The notes under the pieces were generated by a model, which was given only the letters and a program-made list of their open reading frames with translations, made no database searches and was not told the origin of the DNA. The position numbers were made by a program, and so were the translations under genes. A stretch of 64,000 nt of DNA from Catellatospora paridis (GTDB lineage Bacteria; Actinomycetota; Actinomycetes; Mycobacteriales; Micromonosporaceae), in assembly GCF_009720365.1 (NCBI RefSeq), contig NZ_ML769316.1, positions 400,228-464,227 on the forward strand, in the 5' to 3' direction. This document shows positions 16,557-25,715 of the stretch, piece by piece. Within the stretch, counting starts at the first letter, position 1, and every line of letters starts with the position of its first letter.

Positions 16557-18994
16557 GCGCCGAACTGACCGGCACCCGCCCCGCCCGGCCAGGCCAGGCG
16601 AGCGGGCCGGACGAACCCGGCCCCGTGCAGCTCGACGTGCCGCGCCGCGGCCGGGGCGGCCGGGCCGTGTTCGCCGCGGCCCGGTCGGCGGTCGCGCGGC
16701 GCAGGCTGCAGACCCTGATCGTCGGTGTCGTCGTGCTGCTGTCGGCGGCCACGGCCGTGCTCGGCGTCGGGCTGCTCGTCGCCTCGCACGGGCCGTTCGA
16801 CGCCGCGTTCGCCGACGCGTCGGGCTCCCACGTGACCGCCACAGTCAGCGCCGACGTGCCCGCCGACCAGGTCGCCGCCACCGGCCAGGCCGCCGGGGTC
16901 GCCGCTGCCGCGGGACCGTACGACGTGGTCACCGCGCCGCTGAGCGGCATGATCGGGCCGCAGGGCATCAAGTCCGTGATCGTCGGCCGCAGCGAGCAGA
17001 ACGGGCCCGTCGACCGGCTCATCCTCAGCACCGGCACGTGGCTGACCGGCCCCGGGCAGATCGTGCTGACCAAGCGCACGGCCGGACCGCGCACCGCCCC
17101 GGGCAGCGAGGTGACGGTCGGCGGGGTGAAACTGCGCGTGGCGGGCATCGCCGCGTCGGTCACCGGCACCGCCGACGCCTGGGTGTGGCCCACCCAGAGC
17201 GACGTCCTCACCGGCGACGACACCGCCCGGCAGATGCTCTACCGCTTCACCACCCCCGGCGCCGACGACACGGCGCTGCGCGCCGCCCTGGCCGACGCCA
17301 CCGCGACCCTGCCCGGCGGGGCGGTCACCGGCGCGACGACGTACCTGACCGTCCGGCAGGCGCTCAACCGGTCCATCTCGGCCATCGCGCCGTTCGTCGT
17401 CGCGTTCGCGGTGCTCGGCATCGTGCTGTCCGTGCTGATCACGGTCAACGTCGTCAACGGCGCGGTCGTCTCCGGCTTCCGCACCATCGGCATCCTCAAG
17501 ACCATCGGCTTCACCCCCGGCCAGGTCGTCGCCGTGTACCTCGCCCAGGTGCTGGTCCCGGCCATCGTGGGCGCTGCGCTCGGGGTCGGGCTGGGCGCGG
17601 TGCTGGCGGTGCCGCTGCTCGCCGAGACCGACGACGCGTACGGCCTGCCCGGCGACGGCACCGGCGTCCCGCTGTGGGTCGTCGGGCTCGTGCTGCTCGC
17701 CGCGCCGCTGCTGGTCGCGCTCGCCGCGCTCGGTCCGGCGACGCGGGCCGGGCGGCTGGCCGCCAACCAGGCGATCAGCGTCGGCCGCGCGCCGCGTACC
17801 GGCCGGGGCTTCCGCGCCCGCCGGGCGCTGACCGCCTCTGCGCTGCCCCGCTCGGTCGCGCTCGGCCTCGGCATGCCTCTCGCACGCCCCTCGCGGGCCG
17901 TCGCGACGCTGGTCGCGCTGCTGCTCGGCGCGGTCACCCTGGTCTTCTCCAGCGGGCTGTCCGCGTCGATGACCGAGGTGAACACCGCGTTCACCCGCAT
18001 CGACGCGGTGACCGTGGAGGCACAGGTCATGATCGCGGGAGCGTTCGGTCCGATGAGGGCCCGGCCGGGCGGCGGCCCGATCGATCCACCCGACCCCGCC
18101 GAGGTCGCCGCGGCGGCCGCCGCGCTGCCGGGCAACGCCCACTCGACCCTGCTCCGCGAGGCCGAGATCCGGGTCGCGGGCATCGGCCAGGAGGTCAACC
18201 TCCACGGCTACACCGGCGACGCGAGCTGGAACGGCTACCGCATCGTCACCGGGCGCTGGTACTCGGGCACGAACGAGGTCGCGGTCTCGTCGTACTTCCT
18301 GCGCCAGACCGGGTACGCGGTCGGCGACCGGCTCACCCTGCCGGGCGGGCACGTGGTCACCATCGTCGGGGAGGTCATCGACGGCAGCGACCGGTACACG
18401 GTCATCGGCGACACGTCGCTGGTGACCGACCCGATGATGGCCCGGGTCGAGGTCGCGCTCACGCCCGGCACCGACCCCGGTGAGTACACGAAGGCGCTGC
18501 AGGCCAAGTTCCCGGAGGAGAGCTCCGGGGTGTACGTCGAGGACCGCACCGTCGGCGAGGACGGCGAGACGATGCTGATCATCCAGTCGCTGATCGCCAC
18601 GCTGACGCTGCTGCTCAGTGTCGTCGCCGCGCTCGGCGTGCTCAACACGGTCGTGCTCACCACCCGCGAGCGCATCCACGAGATCGGCGTGCTCAAGGCG
18701 CTGGGTATGACACCCCGGCAGACCCGCATCATGATCATCACGTCGATGGTGGGACTGGGACTGCTCGCCGGGGTGATCGCGGTGCCGCTGGGCATCGCCC
18801 TGCACCACGCCGTCATCCCGATCATGGGCGAGGCCGCGAGCACCGCACTGCCGCAGTCCGCGATGGAGGTCTACCAGCCCGCCGTGCTGGTCCTGCTCGG
18901 CGGCGCGGGCATCGTGCTCGCAGTGCTCGGCGCACTGCTACCCGCCGGCTGGGCCGCCCGCACCCGAGTCGCCACCGCTCTCCGGGCCGAGTAG
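16553..18994 (+). CDS. FtsX/MacB-like ABC permease
   Basis: This 813-residue permease has an N-terminal membrane helix (about 50-75), a large extracytoplasmic domain, and a first FtsX block (ISAIAPFVVAFAVLGIVLSV, FRTIGILKTIGFTPGQV). A central segment precedes a second extracytoplasmic domain, and a C-terminal FtsX block ends the protein (LNTVVLTTRERIHEIGVLKA, LGMTPRQTRIMIITSM). This two-FtsX layout is that of bacitracin/lantibiotic-type or lipoprotein-type exporters. With the coupled ATPase it likely exports or dislodges an envelope-active compound. Control by the divergent kinase/regulator pair is inferred. Confidence 0.92.
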   Translation: MSAELTGTRPARPGQASGPDEPGPVQLDVPRRGRGGRAVFAAARSAVARRRLQTLIVGVVVLLSAATAVLGVGLLVASHGPFDAAFADASGSHVTATVSADVPADQVAATGQAAGVAAAAGPYDVVTAPLSGMIGPQGIKSVIVGRSEQNGPVDRLILSTGTWLTGPGQIVLTKRTAGPRTAPGSEVTVGGVKLRVAGIAASVTGTADAWVWPTQSDVLTGDDTARQMLYRFTTPGADDTALRAALADATATLPGGAVTGATTYLTVRQALNRSISAIAPFVVAFAVLGIVLSVLITVNVVNGAVVSGFRTIGILKTIGFTPGQVVAVYLAQVLVPAIVGAALGVGLGAVLAVPLLAETDDAYGLPGDGTGVPLWVVGLVLLAAPLLVALAALGPATRAGRLAANQAISVGRAPRTGRGFRARRALTASALPRSVALGLGMPLARPSRAVATLVALLLGAVTLVFSSGLSASMTEVNTAFTRIDAVTVEAQVMIAGAFGPMRARPGGGPIDPPDPAEVAAAAAALPGNAHSTLLREAEIRVAGIGQEVNLHGYTGDASWNGYRIVTGRWYSGTNEVAVSSYFLRQTGYAVGDRLTLPGGHVVTIVGEVIDGSDRYTVIGDTSLVTDPMMARVEVALTPGTDPGEYTKALQAKFPEESSGVYVEDRTVGEDGETMLIIQSLIATLTLLLSVVAALGVLNTVVLTTRERIHEIGVLKALGMTPRQTRIMIITSMVGLGLLAGVIAVPLGIALHHAVIPIMGEAASTALPQSAMEVYQPAVLVLLGGAGIVLAVLGALLPAGWAARTRVATALRAE

Positions 18995-19023
18995 CCGCCG
19001 GAGGCAGGCGCAAGGCAGGAAGG

Positions 19024-19078
19024 TCGCCGTTTGGCGTCAAGATCTGGTCCAGTCGCAGGTCATGACACCAAACGGCGA
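19024..19078. terminator. Long inverted repeat downstream of the exporter
   Basis: TCGCCGTTTGGCGTCA (19024-19039) pairs with TGACACCAAACGGCGA (19063-19078): 16 bp with one mismatch and a 23-base loop. It is 30 bases after the permease stop. It may terminate the exporter transcript or be a copy of an intergenic repeat family. There is no T-tract. Confidence 0.55.
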
Positions 19079-19136
19079 TCATGCGTGTCGGCTGCGTCAC
19101 GGTGGAATACCACAGGGCCCCGGCCGGTTTATTTTT

Positions 19137-19148
19137 ATGCAAACGCAT
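19137..19148. promoter_or_regulatory. Candidate MarR operator upstream of flavin operon
   Basis: ATGC-AAAC-GCAT is a small inverted repeat in an unusually AT-rich patch (TTTATTTTTATGC), 52 bp upstream of the monooxygenase start. The operon carries its own MarR gene, so this is a plausible autoregulatory site, but the arms are only 4 bp. Confidence 0.35.
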
Positions 19149-19200
19149 GGACCCTGGCCGGTCGCCAACCGGACCGGGACGAGTGGAATGAGGGGTTCTC

Positions 19201-20382
19201 GTGCAGTTCGGAGTTTTCTCGGTCAGCGACATCACCCGCGATCCGGTGTCGGGGCACACGCCCAGCGAGGCGGAGCGCATCGACGCCGTCGTGCAGATCG
19301 CCAAGAAGACCGAGGAGGTCGGGCTCGACGTGTTCGCCATCGGCGAGCACCACAACCCGCCGTTCTTCTCCTCCGCGCCGACGACGCTGCTCGCGTTCAT
19401 CGCGGCCGCCACCGAGCGCCTGATCCTCACCACGTCCACGACGCTGATCACCACGAACGACCCGGTGCGCATCGCCGAGGAGTACGCGATGCTGCAGCAC
19501 CTGTCCAAGGGCCGGATGGACCTGATGCTCGGACGCGGCAACACCGCGCCGGTGTACCCGTGGTTCGGCCAGGACATCCGCCAGAGCCTGCCGCTGGCGC
19601 TGGAGAACTACAACCTGCTGCACCGGCTGTGGCGCGAGGACGTCATCGACTGGGAGGGCAAGTTCCGCACCCCGCTGCAGGGCTTCACGTCGACCCCGCG
19701 GCCGCTGGACGACGTGCCGCCGTTCGTGTGGCACGGCTCCATCCGCACGCCCGAGATCGCCGAGCAGGCCGCCTACTACGGCGACGGCTTCTTCGCCAAC
19801 CACATCTTCTGGCCGAAGGAGCACTACATGCGGCTGATCAAGTTCTACCGCCAGCGGTACGCGCACTACGGCCACGGCACCGAGCAGCAGGCGATCGTCG
19901 GCCTCGGCGGGCAGGCCTACATCGCACGCCGGTCCCAGGACGCCGTCAAGGAGTTCCGCCCCTACTTCAACGAGGCGCCCGTCTACGGCCACGGCCCGAA
20001 GATGGAGGACTTCATGCGCTCCACGCCGCTGTCGGTCGGCAGCCCGCAGGAGGTCATCGACAAGACCCTGACCTTCCGCGAGCACTTCGGCGACTACCAG
20101 CGCCAACTGTTCCTGATCGACCACGCGGGCCTGCCGCTCAAGACGGTCCTCGACCAGCTGGAGCTGCTCGGCGGCGAGGTCGTGCCGACGCTGCGCAAGG
20201 AGCTGGCCGCCAAGCGCGACCCGCAGGTACCCGACGCGCCCACCCACGCCGCCCGGGTCAAGGCCAAGTACGGCGACCTCTTGCCGCGCCAGCCGCGCCC
20301 CAACGCCAACCGGGGCGACAACGTGACCGGCGGGTCCCCGTACCAGGACACCGACCAGGTCACCCAGGCCGCGGGCAACTGA
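19201..20382 (+). CDS. LLM-class flavin-dependent monooxygenase, CE1758 family
   Basis: This 393-residue luciferase-like monooxygenase uses reduced FMN and oxygen. The N-terminus MQFGVFSVSDITRDP and the segment IAIGEHHNPPFF-like (FAIGEHHNPPFFSSAP) are characteristic, and the TIM-barrel phosphate-binding region is present. The start is GTG with GAGGGG upstream. It is followed without a gap by a MarR regulator and an FMN reductase, the CE1758/CE1759 pairing known in corynebacteria and relatives. The substrate is unknown. Confidence 0.9.
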   Translation: MQFGVFSVSDITRDPVSGHTPSEAERIDAVVQIAKKTEEVGLDVFAIGEHHNPPFFSSAPTTLLAFIAAATERLILTTSTTLITTNDPVRIAEEYAMLQHLSKGRMDLMLGRGNTAPVYPWFGQDIRQSLPLALENYNLLHRLWREDVIDWEGKFRTPLQGFTSTPRPLDDVPPFVWHGSIRTPEIAEQAAYYGDGFFANHIFWPKEHYMRLIKFYRQRYAHYGHGTEQQAIVGLGGQAYIARRSQDAVKEFRPYFNEAPVYGHGPKMEDFMRSTPLSVGSPQEVIDKTLTFREHFGDYQRQLFLIDHAGLPLKTVLDQLELLGGEVVPTLRKELAAKRDPQVPDAPTHAARVKAKYGDLLPRQPRPNANRGDNVTGGSPYQDTDQVTQAAGN

Positions 20383-20849
20383 TGTCCGACCGGGGACGGC
20401 TGGCCAACCACGCCTGGGAAGGGCTGCTGACCGCCCACGCCAGGATGATGAAGCAGTTCGCCGACACCGACATCTGGCAGGACCTGTCGATGCGCGAGTA
20501 CGACGTGCTCTACACCCTGTCCAAGTATCCCGAGCCGCTGCGCATCGGCGAACTGAGCCGCCATGTCCTGCTCAGCCAGCCGGCCCTGTCCAGGATGGTG
20601 GACCGGCTGGCCGAGCGGGGGCTGCTGGAACGGTGCCCCGACCCGGCCGACGGGCGAGGGGTGCGCCTGTCGCTGACCGAAACCGGCCGCGACACCCAAC
20701 GCCAGATCGGACGGCGGCACGCCGCACAGGTCGCCCGTGCCGTGACCGCCGAACTGAGCCGCGACGAACTCCAGCAGCTCGCCACGATCTGCTGGAAGCT
20801 GGCCGGAGCCAGCACCCCGAACGACGACACGGAGGCTGACCGCCCATGA
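20382..20849 (+). CDS. MarR-family transcriptional regulator
   Basis: This 155-residue winged-helix regulator has recognition elements LRIGELSRHVLLSQPALSRM and wing RCPDPADGRGVRLSLTETG. The ATG shares a base with the monooxygenase stop (TGATG), and its stop overlaps the reductase start. It sits between the two enzyme genes of a flavin monooxygenase system and probably represses this operon until a phenolic or similar substrate binds; the ligand is inference. Confidence 0.92.
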   Translation: MSDRGRLANHAWEGLLTAHARMMKQFADTDIWQDLSMREYDVLYTLSKYPEPLRIGELSRHVLLSQPALSRMVDRLAERGLLERCPDPADGRGVRLSLTETGRDTQRQIGRRHAAQVARAVTAELSRDELQQLATICWKLAGASTPNDDTEADRP

Positions 20850-21517
20850 CCGACCCGTACACCCTCGTGGTCGTCACCGCCGGGATCGGTGACCCGTCCT
20901 CGACCCGGATGCTCGCCGACCGGGCCGCCCAGCGAACCCGCGACCTGGTGACCCGGCGCGGCGGCACCGCCGACGTGCAGGTCGTCGACCTGCGGGAGCT
21001 GGCCGCCGAGGTCACCACCGCGCTGACCTCAACCCACGTGGGCCCGAAGCTGCAGCTCGCGATCGACGCCCTCGGCCGGGCCGACGGCGTCATCGCCGCC
21101 ACGCCCGTCTACAAGGCCGCGCCCAGTGGGCTGTTCTCGTCGTTCTTCCAGGTCCTGGACAACGACCTGCTCATCGGCAAACCCGTCGTGCTCGCCGCGA
21201 CGGCGGGCACGGCCCGGCACTCGCTCGTCGTCGACGAGCAGCTGCGGTCGCTGTTCGGTTTCCTGCGCACGCTCGTGGCGCCGACGTCGCTGTTCGCCGC
21301 GCCGGAGGACTGGGGCGACCCGGGGCTGAACAAGCGCATCGACCGGGCGGTGCTGGAACTGGTGCTGCTGATGGAGAGCGGCTTCGCCCGGCAGGTCAGG
21401 GACGAGTCCTGGCACAGCTACCAGCACGAATTCGGCAGCGCGGGCGGCACCGAGGTCTCCATCGACCTGGACTCCGACATGATGCGACTGGCCGCGGGCG
21501 GCACCGTGCCCGACTGA
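20846..21517 (+). CDS. NAD(P)H-dependent FMN reductase partner, CE1759 family
   Basis: This 223-residue flavodoxin-fold reductase begins YTLVVVTAGIGDPSSTRMLA, with the FMN phosphate-binding loop at GIGDPSST. TPVYKAAPSGLFSSFFQVLD is the conserved flavin-contact region. It would supply reduced FMN to the monooxygenase two genes upstream. The start overlaps the MarR stop (ATGA). Confidence 0.9.
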   Translation: MTDPYTLVVVTAGIGDPSSTRMLADRAAQRTRDLVTRRGGTADVQVVDLRELAAEVTTALTSTHVGPKLQLAIDALGRADGVIAATPVYKAAPSGLFSSFFQVLDNDLLIGKPVVLAATAGTARHSLVVDEQLRSLFGFLRTLVAPTSLFAAPEDWGDPGLNKRIDRAVLELVLLMESGFARQVRDESWHSYQHEFGSAGGTEVSIDLDSDMMRLAAGGTVPD

Positions 21518-21525
21518 ACCACATC

Positions 21526-21555
21526 GGCCGGGCCGGGCAACCGCCCGGCCCGGCC
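21526..21555. terminator. Bidirectional hairpin terminator
   Basis: GGCCGGGCCGGGC and GCCCGGCCCGGCC form a perfect 13-bp stem with loop AACC. It lies between the convergent FMN reductase and molybdenum hydroxylase genes. Confidence 0.8.
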
Positions 21556-21591
21556 ACGGCTCAGCCCACGCTCGGTGCCGTCATCGGACCG

Positions 21592-23799
21592 TCACAGCCG
21601 CAGCGGCAAGCTGCGCAGCCGCGGGCCGCCTGCGGCGTGGACGGCGTTGGCCACCGCGGCGGGCACCGGGCCGACCACCGGCTCGCCCATCCCGTGCGGA
21701 ACGTCTCCGCCACCGGTGAACGTCACCCGCACCGGCGGCGTATCGGCCATGCCCAGGATCGGATAGCTGTCGAAGTTGTCCGACACGACCTGGCCGTCGC
21801 GGATCTGCAGGCTCTCCCGCAGCGCCGAGCTCAGTCCCATCACGATCGCCCCCTGTGCCTGCAGCTTCGCTCCGGCCGGGTTGACCACCAGGCCGCAGTC
21901 GACCGCGGCGTCGACACCGGTGACGCGAAGCCGCCCGCCGGACAGGTCGACCTCGGCGACCACGGCCACCACCGTGCCGACATCACCGGAGCACGCGATG
22001 CCCCGGCCCCGTCCGGGCGGCAGCGGCTCACCCCAGCCCGCCATCTGCGCCGCGGTCCGCAGCACGGTCCGCAGCCGCTCCCCCTGCGCGCCGCCCTTGC
22101 GCAGGTGTGCCAGCCGGTAGGTCAGCGGATCGGACCCGGCCGCCTCGGCCAGCTCGTCGAAGAAGCTCTCCAGCGCGAACGTGTTGGGCATCAGGCCCAG
22201 CCCGCGCCACGGACCGGTCGGCACCGGCAGCTGCTCGCGGCGGTTCACCAGCCGGTACGCGGGCAGGTCGTACGGCAGGAACAGGCCCAGCAGCCCGCCT
22301 GGATCGAACCCGAGCAGGCTGCGCACCGGCTCGGGCAGCCCCGCGACGGCCCAGATGATGTCCCCGGCGGCGCTGTGCTGCTCCACGCCCCGGATCATGC
22401 CGTCGGGCCCGATCGAGCCGCGCATGCTGGTGTGCGTCGGCGGCCGGTAGAAGGCCTGTCTCAGGTCGGTGTCGCGGGTCCAGCCGACGTGCACCGGACG
22501 GCCGGTGGCCGCGGACAGCCGCGCCGCCTCGACGGCCAGGTGCTGGCCGCCCTTTCGCCCGAACGAGCCGCCGAGCTGGGTGACGTGGACGACGACCGGC
22601 CGGTCCTCCCCCAGCGCGGCGTGCAGGTCCTCGATCACACTCTCCGGGCTCTGCGTCGGCACCCAGACCTCGACCTTGCCGCCCGGGCGCGGCTCCACCC
22701 GGGCCAGTGCCGCGAGCGGCTCCAGGTGGGCGTGGGCGGCCATCGGCGTACGGTATTCCGCTTCGACGATCCGGCCCTGCGACAGGGCGGCGCGAGTCGA
22801 GCCCTCCCGGCGCAGCACCACGCCGTCACCGGCGGTGACCTGCTGTTCGAGCGCCGCCGTGTCGACGCGGGTGCCCTCGCTCCAGCTCACCTTCAGGGCA
22901 CGCACCGCCGCCCAGGCCCGGGTCCTGGTATCGGCGACCACCCCGGCGAACCCGGCCTCGACGTCGATGACCACCTGTCGCACGCCGGGCATACCCGCGG
23001 CGTCGCCCGCTTCGGCGCTCTCCAGCTGCGCCCCGAAGCGCGGCGGCACGGCGAACGCGCCGTAGCCCATGTCCGGCAGCCGGGCGTCGTAGCCGTAGAC
23101 CGCCTCACCGAGCACCTTCGCCCGGAAGTCGACCCGGGGCACGGACCGGCCGATGCTGGTGAACTCACCGGCCGGGCGCAGCACCGGCTGCTCGGCAGGC
23201 TCCTGCCACGGCCCATGATGCGCGGCGATCACATCGCGGTAGGCCAGCCGCCGGTCCGTTCCGGAGACCTGGAACCCGCCGTCGGCCGCGGTCAGCTGCT
23301 GCACCTGCACGCCGAGTTGCCCCGCCGCGGCCAGCTCCAGCATCGACCGCACCGCGGCGGCCGCCTCGCGGATCGGGGTGTACAGCGAGGCCACGGAGGT
23401 GGAGCCGAACGTGAACAACGTCGCCGCCGGAAACCCGCGTGCCGTGTCGGCCTGCACCACTCGCAGCTGCTCTGGCCGCACCCGCAGTTCCTCGGCGGCC
23501 AGCTGCGCCAGCGCCGTGTGGATGCCCTGCCCCATCTCGATCTTCGGTACGTGCAGCGTGATGCCGTCGCGGGTCAGCTCGAACCACACCAGCGACGACT
23601 CGGGGATCTCAGTCGGGCCGGTGCCGCGTTCCAGCATCCACTGCACCAGCGACGGCCGGCCGTACTCCAGCGCGACCGGCACACCCACCAGCAATGATCC
23701 GAACGTCGCCCCCGCCCCGATCAGCAGGCGGCGGCGCGCGACGCGCCAGCGGCGGGGACGGCCGAGCGGTGCGGGCGGATCGGCGCTCGCGTCGCTCAT
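21592..23799 (-). CDS. Molybdopterin-binding subunit of xanthine-dehydrogenase-family oxidoreductase (IorB-like)
   Basis: This 735-residue large subunit hydroxylates an aldehyde or N-heterocycle at a molybdenum-cytosine-dinucleotide-type cofactor. Conserved segments include IPKIEMGQGIHTALAQ-like VPKIEMGQGIHTALAQLAAE, QLGGSFGRKGGQH and the C-terminal HGMGEPVVGPVPAAVANA, with the catalytic Glu. The IorB-type single-chain layout, without an FAD subunit, matches isoquinoline 1-oxidoreductase-like enzymes. The N-terminus RRRLLIGAGATFGSLLVG looks like a twin-arginine signal, so export is possible. The ATG at 23799 overlaps the iron-sulfur subunit stop. Confidence 0.9.
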   Translation of the reverse strand: MSDASADPPAPLGRPRRWRVARRRLLIGAGATFGSLLVGVPVALEYGRPSLVQWMLERGTGPTEIPESSLVWFELTRDGITLHVPKIEMGQGIHTALAQLAAEELRVRPEQLRVVQADTARGFPAATLFTFGSTSVASLYTPIREAAAAVRSMLELAAAGQLGVQVQQLTAADGGFQVSGTDRRLAYRDVIAAHHGPWQEPAEQPVLRPAGEFTSIGRSVPRVDFRAKVLGEAVYGYDARLPDMGYGAFAVPPRFGAQLESAEAGDAAGMPGVRQVVIDVEAGFAGVVADTRTRAWAAVRALKVSWSEGTRVDTAALEQQVTAGDGVVLRREGSTRAALSQGRIVEAEYRTPMAAHAHLEPLAALARVEPRPGGKVEVWVPTQSPESVIEDLHAALGEDRPVVVHVTQLGGSFGRKGGQHLAVEAARLSAATGRPVHVGWTRDTDLRQAFYRPPTHTSMRGSIGPDGMIRGVEQHSAAGDIIWAVAGLPEPVRSLLGFDPGGLLGLFLPYDLPAYRLVNRREQLPVPTGPWRGLGLMPNTFALESFFDELAEAAGSDPLTYRLAHLRKGGAQGERLRTVLRTAAQMAGWGEPLPPGRGRGIACSGDVGTVVAVVAEVDLSGGRLRVTGVDAAVDCGLVVNPAGAKLQAQGAIVMGLSSALRESLQIRDGQVVSDNFDSYPILGMADTPPVRVTFTGGGDVPHGMGEPVVGPVPAAVANAVHAAGGPRLRSLPLRL

Positions 23800-24269
23800 C
23801 TGTCGCGGGCCAGCTCGGCGGCGCGGGCGACCGCCGCCTTGATCGTGTTGTAGCCGCCGCAGCGGCAGAGGTTCGGCTGCGCGGCTTCGGCGATGGCGGC
23901 CTCGTCCGGGGCGGGATCGCGGGCCAGCAGCGCGACGGCGCTCAGCACGTGGCCGGGCAGGCACCAGCCACATTGCAGCGGGTTCTCCACGAACGCCTGC
24001 TGCACCGGATGCAACGCGACGACCGCACCGTCGGCGTCGCGTTCGGCGAGGCCTTCCAGCGTCACGACGGGACGCTCGCCGACCTCCGCGGCGGTGATCT
24101 GGCAACTGCGCGCCGGGCGGCCGGCCAGCAGCACGGTGCAGCAGCCGCACATCCCAATCCCGCAGCCGTAGTGGGTACCGGTCAGGCCCAGCTCGTCACG
24201 CAGCACCCACACCAGCGGCTCGTCGCCGTGCTCGATCTCGTGGTGCCGTCCGTTGATCAGCAACTGCAT
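23796..24269 (-). CDS. 2Fe-2S subunit of xanthine-dehydrogenase-family oxidoreductase (IorA-like)
   Basis: This 157-residue electron-transfer subunit carries two 2Fe-2S clusters. The plant-type cluster uses GCGIGMCGCC plus a later Cys (RPARSC). The C-terminal cluster uses QCGWCLPGH and LCRCGGY. It passes electrons from the molybdenum subunit to an outside acceptor, probably a cytochrome or quinone, since no FAD subunit is encoded. Its stop overlaps the downstream start (ATGA). Confidence 0.93.
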   Translation of the reverse strand: MQLLINGRHHEIEHGDEPLVWVLRDELGLTGTHYGCGIGMCGCCTVLLAGRPARSCQITAAEVGERPVVTLEGLAERDADGAVVALHPVQQAFVENPLQCGWCLPGHVLSAVALLARDPAPDEAAIAEAAQPNLCRCGGYNTIKAAVARAAELARDR

Positions 24270-24391
24270 CGCGACCGCTTCGGCAGGACCATGCGACGTA
24301 GTCTAGGCAGCCGCATTCGGCACCACCACTGACACATGTCTCCTCTTCGATGCGGCGAGCGCCGTCGGTGGTCACCGCTATGGTGCCGCCC

Positions 24392-25060
24392 ATGACGATC
24401 AAAGACGGCTGGATCGCTTTCGATCTGGGCAGGTTCCGCCCCCACGAGGTCGCCTTCGCCACGTACAGCGGCAGCCCGTACGCCGCGCTGCCGGTCCTGC
24501 CCCTCGGGCACCCGGGCGGTCTGCACGGGTGGATGCGGGAGCTGGTGCCGCTGGGCGAACTCGCCGCAGGTGAGTACGGCATGGACACGGTCACCGGCGG
24601 CGCTCCCGTGTCCGGGCACGAGGCGGTGCTGCCGCAGGAGTTCGTCGCGTTCATGGCCGATCCGGTGCTGCGCGAGTCGGTGCCGACCTGCACGTCGTGT
24701 TACTGGGCCGCCGACCTTCGGGTGGCGCCGAGCCCCGTCCACGACGGGGCGCTGCTGGTGCGGTTCCTCAACGACCAGCAGGGCTGCGTGTACTGGTATC
24801 TGCACCTGCTGCCCGACGGCGGCCACGAGGTCCTGTGCGGCGGTGAGGCGTACGACGCGCAGCCGGTCCTTCGCGAGGTCGCGGTGGAGGACCTGGTGCG
24901 GGTGGCCGACGGCTTCGACCGGTTCATCGCCCGGTTCTGGATCGAGAACCTCGCCTGGTACGAGGTGGCGGGCCAGAAACGATCCGATGAGGAGCTCTCC
25001 GCACCGGTCTGGGAGTACGTGCGCCAGTATGCGAACGCGGACCGGCCTGCCGCCGAGTGA
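24392..25060 (+). CDS. Hypothetical protein, possibly SUKH/SMI1-KNR4-like
   Basis: This 222-residue soluble protein is rich in aromatic residues. The segment FLNDQQGCVYWYLHLLPDGG resembles the ENQGV...W motif of SMI1/KNR4 (SUKH) proteins, and a C-terminal FIARFWIENLAWYEV helix follows. SUKH proteins are often immunity proteins, but no toxin gene is adjacent. The start is uncertain: the ATG at 24392 lacks a ribosome site, and the ATG at 24380 (GGTGG upstream) is equally possible. It is transcribed divergently from the molybdenum hydroxylase genes. Confidence 0.6.
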   Translation: MTIKDGWIAFDLGRFRPHEVAFATYSGSPYAALPVLPLGHPGGLHGWMRELVPLGELAAGEYGMDTVTGGAPVSGHEAVLPQEFVAFMADPVLRESVPTCTSCYWAADLRVAPSPVHDGALLVRFLNDQQGCVYWYLHLLPDGGHEVLCGGEAYDAQPVLREVAVEDLVRVADGFDRFIARFWIENLAWYEVAGQKRSDEELSAPVWEYVRQYANADRPAAE

Positions 25061-25102
25061 GCGGTGCCGTGGCGGCTCGGCCGGGCCGCCACGGCACCGC
25101 TC
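25059..25102. terminator. Perfect 18-bp bidirectional hairpin between convergent stops
   Basis: GAGCGGTGCCGTGGCGGC pairs exactly with GCCGCCACGGCACCGCTC around an 8-base loop. The hairpin begins inside the plus-strand stop codon and ends inside the minus-strand stop, so one structure closes both genes. Confidence 0.85.
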
Positions 25103-25715
25103 ACCGCGAACCGCGCGCGGCGGCGACAATCCCGCCCACCGCCGTCGCGACCAGCGCGACCAGGATCAGCAGCACCATCGACAGGTACGCCAGCCGCCAG
25201 CTCAGCATCGTGGGCAGCAACCAGCCGAGCACCGCACCCGCCACCAGCCCGCCGAGCACGGCGAGCCCGAGCCCCAGGCGCGCCTGTGCCCGATGCGCGC
25301 CCACCTGGCCGCTCAGACCCGCGGCGGTGCCGAGCACCGCACCCGCGCCGAGACCCGTCACCACGCCCGCGGCCAGCACCATCGCCGGCGTGGCGGACAG
25401 TGCCGTCACCACCGTCCCGACGAGCAACAGCAGAAGTCCCGACGCGACCACCGACGTGGGCGCCCGCCGCCCGAGCAGGAAGCCCGGCACGGCACCCAGT
25501 GCGGCGGCGACCAGCTGTGCGACGACGGTCACCGCGAGCCACGCGGCCGAGGCACTGAGGTCGCGCTGGAGGGCACTGTGCGGCGGTCCGAAAACGATGG
25601 CGACCTGGCATGCCGCGACCATCACGGCGACTCCCGGCCCGATGAGCGTCCACAGCGGACGATCGGCCGACGGGGCGGTGGGGGTCGTCTGCTGCCGGCT
25701 GCTCGGCTCGATCAT
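25101..25715 (-). CDS. Six-TM MFS-like membrane protein
   Basis: This 204-residue protein has six hydrophobic helices resembling one half of a major facilitator transporter. VVTGLGAGAVLGTAAGL and LGRRAPTSVVASGLLLL match the MFS loop 2-3 and helix 5 style. A full MFS carrier has twelve helices, so this would work as a dimer or be a degenerate half. The ATG at 25715 overlaps the stop of the upstream gene (ATGA), so the two are co-translated. Function unknown. Confidence 0.65.
   Translation of the reverse strand: MIEPSSRQQTTPTAPSADRPLWTLIGPGVAVMVAACQVAIVFGPPHSALQRDLSASAAWLAVTVVAQLVAAALGAVPGFLLGRRAPTSVVASGLLLLLVGTVVTALSATPAMVLAAGVVTGLGAGAVLGTAAGLSGQVGAHRAQARLGLGLAVLGGLVAGAVLGWLLPTMLSWRLAYLSMVLLILVALVATAVGGIVAAARGSR

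Noticed and set aside
15836-18808. A 990-codon minus-strand open frame across the ABC exporter
   Set aside because: It is rich in Asp, Arg, Gly and His with no motif, and lies opposite an ATPase and an FtsX permease whose motifs are complete.
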